Source: Candidatus Aenigmatarchaeota archaeon (GTDB taxonomy: Archaea > Aenigmatarchaeota > Aenigmatarchaeia > GW2011-AR5). Taken from it: a DNA stretch of 6,726 nucleotides. The stretch lies in the NCBI GenBank assembly GCA_018304565.1, contig JAGVVX010000038.1:1-6726 (forward strand). Reading direction: 5' to 3'. The notes below the pieces were generated by a model, which saw nothing but the letters and a program-made list of their open reading frames with translations, ran no database searches and had not been told where the DNA came from. Both the position numbers and the translations under genes were made by a program. This document shows positions 1-5,823 of this stretch, piece after piece (positions within the stretch are counted from its first letter, which is position 1; every line of letters starts with the position of its first letter).

Positions 1-172
1 TCCTGTCGTCTATGCCAATGATTACCACATCATCAAGGGCATACTTTCCGCCGTAAAGATTGTCTGAAATCCGTGTATTGTATGCAGAAAGAAAGCCAAC
101 AGAAAAAAGCATTGAGAGAACAGAAGCAACACTCAAAGATATCAATAAAGACAATCTGAGTTTGCCGAGCAT
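1..172 (-). CDS. CHASE2-domain membrane sensor protein, N-terminal part only
   Basis: Translating the complement from the ATG at 172-170 gives 57 open codons that run off the left edge. Residues 1-4 (MLGK) are followed by a long hydrophobic stretch to about residue 31, a signal anchor. The sequence then reads NTRISDNLYGGKYALDD followed by VVIIGIDD. A membrane segment, a short 'R..D.LYG' stretch and then a beta strand ending in IDD is how the extracytoplasmic CHASE2 sensory domain begins. CHASE2 usually precedes an output domain such as a cyclase or kinase, and here the output part lies outside the window. The start is one base after the stop of the FecR-domain gene, so the two are probably translated together. 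An AAAGG stretch six bases before the ATG may serve as a ribosome-binding site. The CHASE2 call rests on a short fragment and is moderately sure; that this is a real coding start is more certain. Confidence 0.62.
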   Translation of the reverse strand, partial: MLGKLRLSLLISLSVASVLSMLFSVGFLSAYNTRISDNLYGGKYALDDVVIIGIDDR

Positions 173-173
173 A

Positions 174-989
174 TTAAACCTTTATCTCAAATCCTAGTTG
201 ATTTAAGGCGCTGTCTACCTGATCCTGGCTGTATGTGCCGCGAAGCGCATTGTCTATATACCGATTAACCTGTTCGTCTGTCAGCTTGTACTGTGATTTC
301 GCTATTAACAGATAAATCCAGTACTTTGACTTTATTTTTTCGCGCAATTCTAGAAGGAATTGTTCATCTTTTTCCTTGTTTTCTTTGATCCAGCTGTCTT
401 CTACGAAAGGATGAACAAAAAGCGTGCCAGCCGAAACGTCTGCCTGTTCATTTTCATTTACTTCTGTGAGCTTGGCACTTGTCTTCTCTGTCACATTTAC
501 CCTGTTTTCGGCTACAAGTATTCCTGTCAGGTTGTCTCTGACCCAGCTGTCGAATGCAGTGCCGCGTATGGTTGCAACAGCATCGGGAGTTTCCAGGCTG
601 TATTCTTCGATGCCGCTAAGCTTAATCACTTTGTTCCACACCCTTCCAGTATCTTGCTTCAGCGAAACCCTTTTTCCTTCCTTTCTGATGTCCAATTCAG
701 ACAATGTGAGTGTGGTGTTTTCTCCCAGTCTTAGAATGCTGGAGCCAAAGAATACTATTGAAGCTTCTGATCCCGGATAAGTTTTTACACTATTTCCGAC
801 AGAGATCTGTGTAGTGCCAGTGACGTCCCTGAAAGGACTTTGTGCAAGCTCCACCTTTCCAGAATGAACCATAAGCACGGCAGGAGGGCTTTCCGTTACA
901 AGAGGGATTACAAAGACAAAAAGAATTACTGCAACAATAACTGCAAGAATAGCAAGAAATATCTTCACACCCTTACTGAGGCCTTTCAT
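174..989 (-). CDS. FecR-domain protein, membrane anchored
   Basis: A 271-residue protein. Residues 1-8 are basic, and about 9-33 form one hydrophobic segment (FLAILAVIVAVILFVFVIPL) with no lipobox cysteine, so it is probably an N-terminal anchor with the rest outside the cytoplasm. Residues about 37-170 match a FecR domain: a 'GKVEL' strand, 'VGNSVKT', the 'GSEASIVFFGSSILRLGENTTL' region, 'VSLKQDTGRVW', and the hallmark 'TPDAVATIRGTAF' at 134-146. The C-terminal third (195-271) is charged and helical and not recognised. FecR domains act as extracytoplasmic sensing or scaffold domains; this protein lacks the cytoplasmic anti-sigma region of true FecR, which would make no sense in an archaeon. 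The gene directly precedes a CHASE2 gene, suggesting a joint sensor. The start chosen is the ATG just before the anchor. An in-frame ATG at 1040 overlaps the coaD stop as ATGA and would add 17 residues; it is a real alternative. Confidence 0.82.
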   Translation of the reverse strand: MKGLSKGVKIFLAILAVIVAVILFVFVIPLVTESPPAVLMVHSGKVELAQSPFRDVTGTTQISVGNSVKTYPGSEASIVFFGSSILRLGENTTLTLSELDIRKEGKRVSLKQDTGRVWNKVIKLSGIEEYSLETPDAVATIRGTAFDSWVRDNLTGILVAENRVNVTEKTSAKLTEVNENEQADVSAGTLFVHPFVEDSWIKENKEKDEQFLLELREKIKSKYWIYLLIAKSQYKLTDEQVNRYIDNALRGTYSQDQVDSALNQLGFEIKV

Positions 990-1023
990 GTTAAACACTC
1001 GAATAAGAATAGTTTCATTTAGA

Positions 1024-1034
1024 GCTTTAAAACA
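1024..1034 (-). promoter_or_regulatory. Possible TATA box for the FecR-CHASE2 pair
   Basis: On the minus strand the sequence TGTTTTAAAGC lies in the 47-base gap between the coaD stop and the chosen FecR start, centred about 40 bases before the ATG. Archaeal TATA boxes sit about 26 bases before transcription start, which would give a leader of about 14 bases. It would allow the sensor genes to be expressed apart from the coaE-propeller-coaD genes. It is AT-rich sequence and could be chance. Confidence 0.35.
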
Positions 1035-1036
1035 TA

Positions 1037-1522
1037 TCATAATCTGCTGAATTTCTTTTCAAGAGCAGCCTGCACATTTTTCGGGACGAAATCCTTGACA
1101 TCCGCCTTGTTTCTTGCAAGCTCTTTCACAGTGGTTGAGCTAAGGTAGAAATATTCCTTGTCTGTAAGGATGAATATGGTTTCTGTTTCAGGCTCAAGCT
1201 TCTTGTTTGCAATAGCCATCTGGAACTCATGATCGAAATCGGATACTGCGCGCAGGCCCCGCACAACAAGGCTTGTTTTCTTCTTCCTAAGATAATCCAC
1301 AAGCAGGCCGGAGAACGATTCAACTTCCACCCGCATGCCCTTTGTGGCATCCTTTATCATATCTGCGCGCTCTTTTGAAGAAAACAGGCATTCTTTATTC
1401 CCGTTTTCGAGCACAGCTATCACAAGTTTGTCGAATATCTTCAGTGCCCGCCCTATCACATCCAGATGGCCGTTGGTTATCGGGTCGAAGCTTCCCGGAT
1501 AAACGGCTATTCTTTCTTTCAT
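1037..1522 (-). CDS. coaD: Phosphopantetheine adenylyltransferase, bacterial type
   Basis: A 161-residue protein of typical bacterial CoaD length. It transfers AMP from ATP to 4'-phosphopantetheine to give dephospho-CoA, the fourth step of CoA synthesis, in the cytoplasm. The nucleotidyltransferase signature is present: YPGSFDPITNGH at 8-19, with the T/HxGH-type motif T16-N-G-H19. Lys43 in GNKECLF, the VVRGLR segment (86-91, Arg88) followed by AVSDFDHEFQMA, and the C-terminal YLSSTTVKE (126-134) with DVKDFVP are all conserved in bacterial enzymes. Most archaea use a distinct PPAT family (COG1019), so this gene is probably a bacterial acquisition. The start is fixed by the family N-terminus; an in-frame extension of 54 codons upstream lies inside the propeller gene and is not used. 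The ATG is two bases after the propeller stop, and coaE lies upstream in the same run, so both final CoA enzymes are likely co-transcribed. Confidence 0.95.
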   Translation of the reverse strand: MKERIAVYPGSFDPITNGHLDVIGRALKIFDKLVIAVLENGNKECLFSSKERADMIKDATKGMRVEVESFSGLLVDYLRKKKTSLVVRGLRAVSDFDHEFQMAIANKKLEPETETIFILTDKEYFYLSSTTVKELARNKADVKDFVPKNVQAALEKKFSRL

Positions 1523-1524
1523 AA

Positions 1525-2952
1525 TTATCTTTCCCACGGCTGCTTCTTCTTTTTCTGCTGCAGCTGGTACGGCGAATCCGTCTTGTAAGGCGTCTGCGAA
1601 GCGTAAGCGTGCTCGGAAGGCGCGGCGACAAAGGTTAGATTTCTGTCGTCTTTGTAAGCCGGTCTTATCAGTTCCGGCTTCCATCCTGAGAAGATCTTCT
1701 GGCTTTCTTTTATCTGGTCAATCATCTTTAGCATGCTCTCAATAGGGGCGGGCTTCCCGGCGCCGGTGATGAATTTCCAGAGGACCTTCCTGGTTTCCAG
1801 ATCGATCGCATACATGTAAGTGTCCATTGAACCGAAATAAATGACGCCATTCTCTATGACAGGCCTGGAAATAACGACTCCGCCTGTCTGGTATTTCCAT
1901 GAAAGCTTTCCTTCCAGGGAGAAAGCGTAGAGGTTTCCGTCATACGACCCGAAATAAATATATCCTTCGTGAATCAGCGGCTGCGTGTCTATGTTCCCTC
2001 CTGTCAGGATTTTCCAGTCTATGGCGCCGGATCCGGCATCCAGGCAGTAGAGCTGTCCTGACCAGTCTCCGAAGTATATTTTGCCGTCTTTTACGGCAGG
2101 ATTAGACCAGCTGATTATTCCGTCCATCCTTCTCATCCACTGCAAGCCGCCTGTTTCGCAGTCCAGGACATAGAAGTTTCTTGTGTACGCCCCGAAACAA
2201 ACGGAAGCAGGACCCCCATAAGCCTTTTTTTCGCCAAATGCGCTCCATATTTCCCGGCCGTCCGAGAATACAGTCGGCGAGTTATCAACCCATTCGCCGA
2301 CATAAAATTTCCAGACCAGTTCGCCTTTTGTGTTCAGGCAGTAGAAATGCTTGTCGTAGCTGCCGAAGTAGAGCCTGTCGTTAACAAAAGCAGGAGACAT
2401 GAATATTGCATTGCCTGCCTTATACTTCCAGAGCAAGTCGCCTTTCTCAGAAAAGCAGTGCATAAAGCCGTTTGACGATCCTATGTAAAAATTACCCTTG
2501 TAAAACTGCCCTGAGATGGCGTTTACCATGCCGCCTGTCTGGTATTTCCATGAAAGCTTTCCTGTTTCCGCATTGAGCGCATAGACAAAACCGTCTTGCG
2601 AGCCAAAAAAGGCGATGTTGTCTTTCACAATCACAGAACCGGCTATAATATCGCCTGCCTTGAATTTCCAGACAAGCGAGCCCGTATTCCTGTCCACACC
2701 ATACACGTGGGTGTCAAGCGAGCTGAAAATAAGAAGGCTTCCAAGCACGACAGGGGATGATGTGGCCCCGCCGCCCTGCGGCCCCCGCCACATCTCCGGA
2801 TCGCGCCAAGCCTCGGATCCCCGCGTTTTCTGGACGCCTTCACCACCGAGTTTGTACCCTTCGCCTGTCTTTATCTCATGCTTGTAATCTTGGGAGAAGC
2901 GAAACTTCTCCGAGATTCCAAAAAGCTGCGCTTTTTGAGAATATTCTTCCAT
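1525..2952 (-). CDS. PQQ-like eight-bladed beta-propeller protein (BamB-like repeats)
   Basis: A 475-residue protein. From about residue 60 to 400 it contains eight repeats of the form 'SPVV.dg.iYFGS.DG..YalD..tG...WKf.tG', the PQQ-like (BamB-type) propeller repeat. Tryptophan-containing blade ends occur near residues 95, 135, 175, 214, 272, 313, 352 and 392, so a closed eight-bladed propeller is predicted. Blade 5 carries an insertion of about 20 residues (235-255). No signal peptide or membrane segment is seen, so the protein should be cytoplasmic, unlike BamB and unlike the secreted PQQ dehydrogenases. No quinoprotein catalytic motif is evident, so a binding or scaffold role is more likely than an enzyme. 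Residues 1-55 and the tail 400-475 (ending in a run of lysines) are unrecognised. The start overlaps the 3' end of coaE by 82 bases and the gene abuts coaD, so it may be functionally tied to CoA synthesis, but that is inference. The N-terminal 25 codons fall on inverted repeats. Confidence 0.88.
   Translation of the reverse strand: MEEYSQKAQLFGISEKFRFSQDYKHEIKTGEGYKLGGEGVQKTRGSEAWRDPEMWRGPQGGGATSSPVVLGSLLIFSSLDTHVYGVDRNTGSLVWKFKAGDIIAGSVIVKDNIAFFGSQDGFVYALNAETGKLSWKYQTGGMVNAISGQFYKGNFYIGSSNGFMHCFSEKGDLLWKYKAGNAIFMSPAFVNDRLYFGSYDKHFYCLNTKGELVWKFYVGEWVDNSPTVFSDGREIWSAFGEKKAYGGPASVCFGAYTRNFYVLDCETGGLQWMRRMDGIISWSNPAVKDGKIYFGDWSGQLYCLDAGSGAIDWKILTGGNIDTQPLIHEGYIYFGSYDGNLYAFSLEGKLSWKYQTGGVVISRPVIENGVIYFGSMDTYMYAIDLETRKVLWKFITGAGKPAPIESMLKMIDQIKESQKIFSGWKPELIRPAYKDDRNLTFVAAPSEHAYASQTPYKTDSPYQLQQKKKKQPWER
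1880..1912. repeat. 33-bp direct repeat, copy in propeller blade 7
   Basis: This 33-base stretch is identical at every position to 2531-2563. On the minus strand both encode GKLSWKYQTGG (residues 348-358 here), the outer strand and turn of a propeller blade. The copies are 651 bases (217 codons) apart and in the same frame. Identity at synonymous positions points to recent duplication or gene conversion between blades. Confidence 0.9.
2531..2563. repeat. 33-bp direct repeat, copy in propeller blade 2
   Basis: Partner of 1880-1912, base-for-base identical. It encodes residues 131-141 of the propeller protein. Other blades share the protein motif (for example LVWKF.AG) but not the nucleotide sequence over this length. 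Confidence 0.9.
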
Positions 2953-3491
2953 AATTTCTCGACCTGCCTTTCCGTTTCCTTTCTTGCTCCCGAGTTGTCA
3001 ATCACAAAATCAGCATATTTTTCCTTTTTTGCCTCACTTAGCTGGAATATGGTTCTTGCTGCAATTTCCCTTTCGCTGAAGCCTTTTTTAACCAATCTGC
3101 CCGTCCGCGTTCTGTTGTTGCAGACGACAAGTACAAGGCAATCTATAACATCAAGGAACCTTGCTTCCACAAGCAACGGGGCGTCAATAATGACTATTTC
3201 TTTCCTTGTTTCTTTCATGATCTTCTTGATTTCCCTTTTGAGCGGCGGATGGATGATTTTATTCAGCCTTCCCAGCCTTTTTGCGTCGCTGAAGACGATT
3301 GCAGCGAGCTTTTTCCTGCCGGCAGTGCCAAATTCCTGCAATATCTTCTTTTTAACGCGTTTGTTTTTCGCCGCGCGCATTGCAAGCCTGTCAGCATCTA
3401 TAACAAGAATATTCCGCTTTTTTAACATCTTAGCTACTGTTGTTTTCCCGCTGCCGAATGTGCCCGTGATACCTATAATAAGCTTTCGCAT
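2871..3491 (-). CDS. coaE: Dephospho-CoA kinase, bacterial type
   Basis: A 206-residue P-loop kinase that phosphorylates the 3'-hydroxyl of dephospho-CoA to make CoA, the last step of the pathway. Visible motifs are Walker A GTFGSGKT at 10-17, IDADRLA (31-37), HPPL (81-84) before the helical CoA domain, DAPLLVEA (103-110), the lid-region ARTIFQLSEAKK (145-156), and ADFVIDNSG (160-168), the usual 'ADfvI.N.G' near the end of CoaE. The start is the ATG next to the conserved MRKLIIGITG; an 80-codon in-frame extension upstream lies in the divergent gene and is a shadow. Typical CoaE would end near residue 186 (KNILKK). The last ~20 residues here (RSFLESRRSFASPKITSMR) are encoded by two inverted repeats and overlap the propeller gene by 82 bases. 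Many archaea instead use a GTP-dependent kinase (DUF359 family), so this and coaD look acquired from bacteria together. Confidence 0.93.
   Translation of the reverse strand: MRKLIIGITGTFGSGKTTVAKMLKKRNILVIDADRLAMRAAKNKRVKKKILQEFGTAGRKKLAAIVFSDAKRLGRLNKIIHPPLKREIKKIMKETRKEIVIIDAPLLVEARFLDVIDCLVLVVCNNRTRTGRLVKKGFSEREIAARTIFQLSEAKKEKYADFVIDNSGARKETERQVEKLWKNILKKRSFLESRRSFASPKITSMR
2886..2917. repeat. Inverted repeat (hairpin) in the coaE/propeller overlap
   Basis: Arms AATCT and AGATT enclose arms GGAGAAG (2893-2899) and CTTCTCC (2905-2911) around a 5-base loop CGAAA, with a small 2x1 internal loop between them. That makes about 12 base pairs. It lies where the coaE 3' end and propeller 5' end are read in two frames. 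Confidence 0.8.
2919..2937. repeat. Perfect 8-bp triloop hairpin in the coaE/propeller overlap
   Basis: CAAAAAGC-TGC-GCTTTTTG is an 8-bp perfect inverted repeat with a 3-base loop, next to the hairpin at 2886-2917. Its design (CA at the outside, purine arm ending in GC, three-base loop) matches hairpins at 6605-6625 and 6632-6650 upstream of eS1. On the minus strand it codes for about residues 186-191 of CoaE and, in another frame, residues 6-11 of the propeller protein. Confidence 0.85.
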
Positions 3492-3493
3492 AG

Positions 3494-3503
3494 TATAAAT
3501 TTT
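3494..3503 (+). promoter_or_regulatory. Likely TATA box for the nucleotidyltransferase gene
   Basis: TATAAATTTT is centred about 31 bases before the GTG at 3530. Initiation 26 bases downstream would give a leader of only a few bases. It shares the 38-base divergent gap with the coaE promoter. Confidence 0.5.
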
Positions 3504-3510
3504 GTACTGT

Positions 3511-3520
3511 GGATTAAAAG
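3511..3520 (-). promoter_or_regulatory. coaE: Possible TATA box for coaE (leaderless)
   Basis: On the minus strand CTTTTAATCC is centred about 25 bases before the coaE ATG at 3491, the spacing expected for a leaderless archaeal mRNA. No ribosome-binding site is visible before this ATG, which agrees. The two divergent TATA-like boxes are interleaved, so the promoters may compete. Confidence 0.4.
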
Positions 3521-3526
3521 GGTGAT
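3521..3526 (+). promoter_or_regulatory. Shine-Dalgarno site supporting a GTG start
   Basis: GGTGAT, preceded by AAAAG, ends three bases before the GTG at 3530-3532 and is complementary to the conserved end of archaeal 16S rRNA. It supports GTG as start of the nucleotidyltransferase gene rather than the ATG at codon 6. Confidence 0.6.
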
Positions 3527-3529
3527 TTT

Positions 3530-4675
3530 GTGGAAAAGAAGAAAATGGACAAGAAAAGAGAGGCCTTGAGAAAGAGGCAGCTCGAACTTGCAAACAAATA
3601 CAAGGACGCTGTCCTGAAGAAGTACAAAAACCTGACCAAGAGCGTCGTGCTTTTCGGCTCCCTTGTGCGCGGAGATTTCCACGAGAAGAGCGACATAGAC
3701 ATACTTGTGATAATAGACGACACGCTTTCACGGTTCACACCGGAAATGAAAGACAGGTTTGATGATGAGCTTTACGATATTGCAAAAAGGATCAATGAAA
3801 GCATCACCGTGCAGCCGGCATGGACGCTTACCGAGTTCTGGGACATGGCGCGGATTGGCCACCCGCTGCTTTACACAATAGTCCGCGACGGCTGGGCGCT
3901 TTATGATACCGGCTTCTTCATTCCGGTAAGAAAACTGCTGGAACTTGGCAAGATACCAACCACCTTGGAAGCCGTAGAGAAATTCATGGAAACCGCGCCG
4001 CAGAAGATAAACCGCGTGGAAACAGCAAAGATGTACATGGTTGCGGAAGACCTATATTATGCTATGCTGAACAGTTCGCAGGCGGTGCTGATGTACATGG
4101 GGCAGAACCCGCCTTCACCAAAGCATACGCCCGCCGAGGTTGATGAGCATCTCGTGAAAACCCAGCTGCTTGAAAGGAACTATCTTGAAGACCTGGCTGC
4201 TGTGATAGAGTTCAGAAAGAAGACAGAGCACAAGGAGATAAAGGACATATCAGGGGTTGAGCTGGACGAATTCATACAGAAATCAAAGCAGTTTGTCTCC
4301 AGGATGGAGCAATTGCTTCTGCAGCTGCAGAAAAAGAAGAAGGAGACCATAGTGCAGAAAAACTATGAGGTCATGATAAAAGCGGCAGTCGCTGCATTGA
4401 AAAAGATGGAGAAACTGCCTGATGACCCGAAAGACCTTCCGCAGGCCGTAAAGGCATACCTGATCGACAAAGGCCACGTAGACCCGTACTTCAGCGAGGT
4501 CTTCGGCAAGGTTGTCATGATGCGCAAGATGCTTGACGAAGACAAGACCGGGGAAATACCCCAGAGGGATCTGGAGCTCACCCGCGAATATGTGCGCCGT
4601 TTCGTGCGCGACCTTGAGCCTTTACTGGAAGCGAAAACAGGCCCCCAAAAAGGCAGAAAGATGAAAAGGAAGTAG
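3530..4675 (+). CDS. Nucleotidyltransferase fused to a HEPN-like domain
   Basis: A 381-residue protein starting at GTG. Residues 1-32 are very basic and helical. Residues 33-100 form a minimal nucleotidyltransferase core: VVLFGS (39-44) followed by VRGDFHEKSDIDILV, giving the GS...DxD signature with metal ligands Asp55 and Asp57. The third carboxylate usually found on a later strand is not obvious; SITVQPAW (91-98) has Gln there, so catalysis may be altered. Residues about 150-265 are all-helical with RKKTEH at 229-234, the R-x4-H motif of HEPN ribonucleases. A second helical region (280-381) ends in a basic tail (GRKMKRK), consistent with nucleic-acid binding. Separate MNT and HEPN genes form toxin-antitoxin pairs in which the MNT protein modifies the HEPN toxin; here both seem joined. 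A housekeeping RNA-modifying role is equally possible. It is divergent from coaE and single in its unit. Confidence 0.75.
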   Translation: MEKKKMDKKREALRKRQLELANKYKDAVLKKYKNLTKSVVLFGSLVRGDFHEKSDIDILVIIDDTLSRFTPEMKDRFDDELYDIAKRINESITVQPAWTLTEFWDMARIGHPLLYTIVRDGWALYDTGFFIPVRKLLELGKIPTTLEAVEKFMETAPQKINRVETAKMYMVAEDLYYAMLNSSQAVLMYMGQNPPSPKHTPAEVDEHLVKTQLLERNYLEDLAAVIEFRKKTEHKEIKDISGVELDEFIQKSKQFVSRMEQLLLQLQKKKKETIVQKNYEVMIKAAVAALKKMEKLPDDPKDLPQAVKAYLIDKGHVDPYFSEVFGKVVMMRKMLDEDKTGEIPQRDLELTREYVRRFVRDLEPLLEAKTGPQKGRKMKRK

Positions 4676-4690
4676 CTGGTTTTGAACACA

Positions 4691-4713
4691 AAAAGCCGCA
4701 TAGAAAGGCTTTT
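4691..4713 (+). terminator. Hairpin after the nucleotidyltransferase gene, possible terminator
   Basis: Arms AAAAGCC (4691-4697) and GGCTTTT (4707-4713) enclose a 9-base loop, 15 bases after the stop at 4675. The 3' arm is T-rich and followed by AAAGTTTTC. It may end the upstream transcript. Its 3' arm overlaps the TATA-like box of the next gene. Confidence 0.4.
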
Positions 4714-4717
4714 AAAG
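4709..4717 (+). promoter_or_regulatory. Possible TATA box for the small-gene cluster
   Basis: CTTTTAAAG is centred about 37 bases before the ATG at 4750, so transcription would begin near 4739 with an 11-base leader. AAAGGTTAT before the ATG is a weak ribosome-binding site. Confidence 0.42.
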
Positions 4718-4749
4718 TTTTCACTGAACAGTAATTAAAGGTTATAGAC

Positions 4750-5013
4750 ATGCAAGGGCAACTTAGCAGAAAACTGGACATAGCAGGAACCAGATACGAT
4801 CTGCCATCAGACCCGCTTATAGGCGATTATTCTGCCGTGATCACGCCTGACGGTTACGAGCTGTTTGTGAAAGGGGATTGCGTTCCTCTTCAGCAGATAG
4901 GAAGATACCCGCTGAACAGCGATGATGTCGTACGCGCTGCAGCAGATGACCTTGAAGCCAGGTTAATTTTGATAGCGCAGATGCAGTCAGAATCCAGGGG
5001 CGAACGCAAATGA
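4750..5013 (+). CDS. Hypothetical small soluble protein (87 aa)
   Basis: Not recognised. No membrane segment or signal peptide. The first half alternates polar and hydrophobic residues as in short beta strands (YSAVITPDGYELFVKGDCV, about 27-45). From residue 57 an acidic amphipathic helix is predicted (DDVVRAAADDLEARLILIAQM), and the end is basic. A single cysteine lies at residue 44. Codon usage resembles the conserved genes of the window, and the stop overlaps the next start in ATGA, so it is very probably real and co-translated with the small membrane protein that follows. It may be a soluble partner of that protein, but no function can be assigned. Confidence 0.72.
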   Translation: MQGQLSRKLDIAGTRYDLPSDPLIGDYSAVITPDGYELFVKGDCVPLQQIGRYPLNSDDVVRAAADDLEARLILIAQMQSESRGERK

Positions 5014-5231
5014 GATTCGACTTTTATGTTCACGGCCTGTGGATCATAGGCGCATTTTTCTTCTTCCTGGCAGCGCTGATATCAGGCAATATAGAGTTCG
5101 TGGAAGGCACTACAGAGGTCAGTTTCGGACTGGCGATACTTGTTGCGTTTGCCCTGTATTTAGTCGCAGGCATGCTGTGGATTTCTGCAGCCGTGAATGC
5201 GCGGCAGGAAGAGCATCCCCACAAGACGTGA
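5010..5231 (+). CDS. Hypothetical small membrane protein (73 aa, two transmembrane segments)
   Basis: Not recognised. Two hydrophobic segments are clear: about residues 9-28 (GLWIIGAFFFFLAALISGNI) and 39-62 (FGLAILVAFALYLVAGML and on). An acidic loop (EFVEGTTEV) lies between them, and the tail is hydrophilic and His-containing (ARQEEHPHKT). The start overlaps the previous stop by four bases (ATGA), a sign of translational coupling. Length and layout fit a small integral membrane subunit or membrane anchor. Confidence 0.72.
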   Translation: MRFDFYVHGLWIIGAFFFFLAALISGNIEFVEGTTEVSFGLAILVAFALYLVAGMLWISAAVNARQEEHPHKT

Positions 5232-5237
5232 TGCTGT

Positions 5238-5588
5238 ATGCGTTCTCGATTTCCTAGCATAAGACAGTCTTTAGCTTTTCTCGGTTTACTTGCTGCTACT
5301 AACGGAAGTGCTGCTGCAACTGTTGCCATGGAAAAATATTTTACTGGCTATTCAAAAGAGACTGCAGCTGCAGTTAATGGAGCCAATGGGATGCTTGGTT
5401 TATATGAGCCAGGCTTCAATATTGGTCACCGATTTTTCTACGGAGAAAGCCAACATACGACATTGCAAAACTTAGGCTTTCCAGCTACAGTCGGAAAAGC
5501 CTTGGATCAAGTAGTTTATGATCCCTTTATCAAAAAAGTCAAAGAAATAACCCCGTCTATTTCGTTCAAAAAAACATTTAAATTCTAG
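5238..5588 (+). CDS. Hypothetical protein with possible signal peptide (116 aa), atypical codon usage
   Basis: Not recognised. The N-terminus is basic (RSRFPSIRQ) followed by a modest hydrophobic, alanine-rich stretch (SLAFLGLLAATNGSAAATVA, 11-30) resembling a secretory signal with an Ala-x-Ala cleavage region. The rest is mixed, with NIGHRFFYGESQ (60-71) and a basic C-terminus. By hand count about 30% of its codons end in G or C, against about 49% for the 87-aa gene upstream and about 69% for the 61-aa gene downstream. That suggests recent acquisition or relaxed selection. It starts six bases after the previous stop with no clear ribosome-binding site. An alternative start is the Met at residue 31, which would remove the signal-like segment. 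Confidence 0.55.
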   Translation: MRSRFPSIRQSLAFLGLLAATNGSAAATVAMEKYFTGYSKETAAAVNGANGMLGLYEPGFNIGHRFFYGESQHTTLQNLGFPATVGKALDQVVYDPFIKKVKEITPSISFKKTFKF

Positions 5589-5603
5589 AAATCAATATAA
5601 ATT

Positions 5604-5789
5604 ATGGCAGACAGGACAAGGCTCTCAAGCGACATATCCATGGCGATATCGTTCCTGAGCGGCATGATATTCTCCAACGCCATCGGCGCAGCGCTGCAGG
5701 GCAACTATGTTGTAGCTGCGCTTTCTTTCGGGGCGATAGGCATCGCGCTGATGATGAAGAAGTTCGTTGACTGGACAGTAAGAGAGTGA
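5604..5789 (+). CDS. Hypothetical small membrane protein (61 aa)
   Basis: Not recognised. Two hydrophobic stretches separated by a Gly-Asn turn: about residues 10-32 (DISMAISFLSGMIFSNAIGA and on) and 35-51 (YVVAALSFGAIGIALMM), followed by a charged end (KKFVDWTVRE). Glycines and alanines at spaced positions would allow a tight helical hairpin. GC at third codon positions is high, like a native gene. It lies 15 bases after the preceding stop; TATAAATT directly before the ATG is too close to act as its own TATA box, so it is probably read from the upstream promoter. It is convergent with the eS1 gene. Confidence 0.62.
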   Translation: MADRTRLSSDISMAISFLSGMIFSNAIGAALQGNYVVAALSFGAIGIALMMKKFVDWTVRE

Positions 5790-5823
5790 ATCAGAACCCA
5801 ATAATATTACATTTAATTTAATC

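Noticed and set aside
1523..1684. 54-codon in-frame extension of coaD
   Set aside because: It lies inside the propeller gene in another frame, shows no similarity to CoaD, and the conserved N-terminus starts at the ATG at 1522.
1901..1910. GAAAGCTTTC palindrome as a regulatory site
   Set aside because: It lies inside the conserved blade motif of the propeller gene and is explained by coding sequence; its second copy is part of the 33-bp repeat.
2878..3498. Open frame of 206 codons on the plus strand opposite coaE
   Set aside because: Antisense shadow of coaE; its protein has no recognisable domain, while coaE has all family motifs.
3492..3731. 80-codon in-frame N-terminal extension of coaE
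   Set aside because: It overlaps the strongly supported nucleotidyltransferase gene on the other strand, and the family N-terminus begins at MRKLIIGITG.
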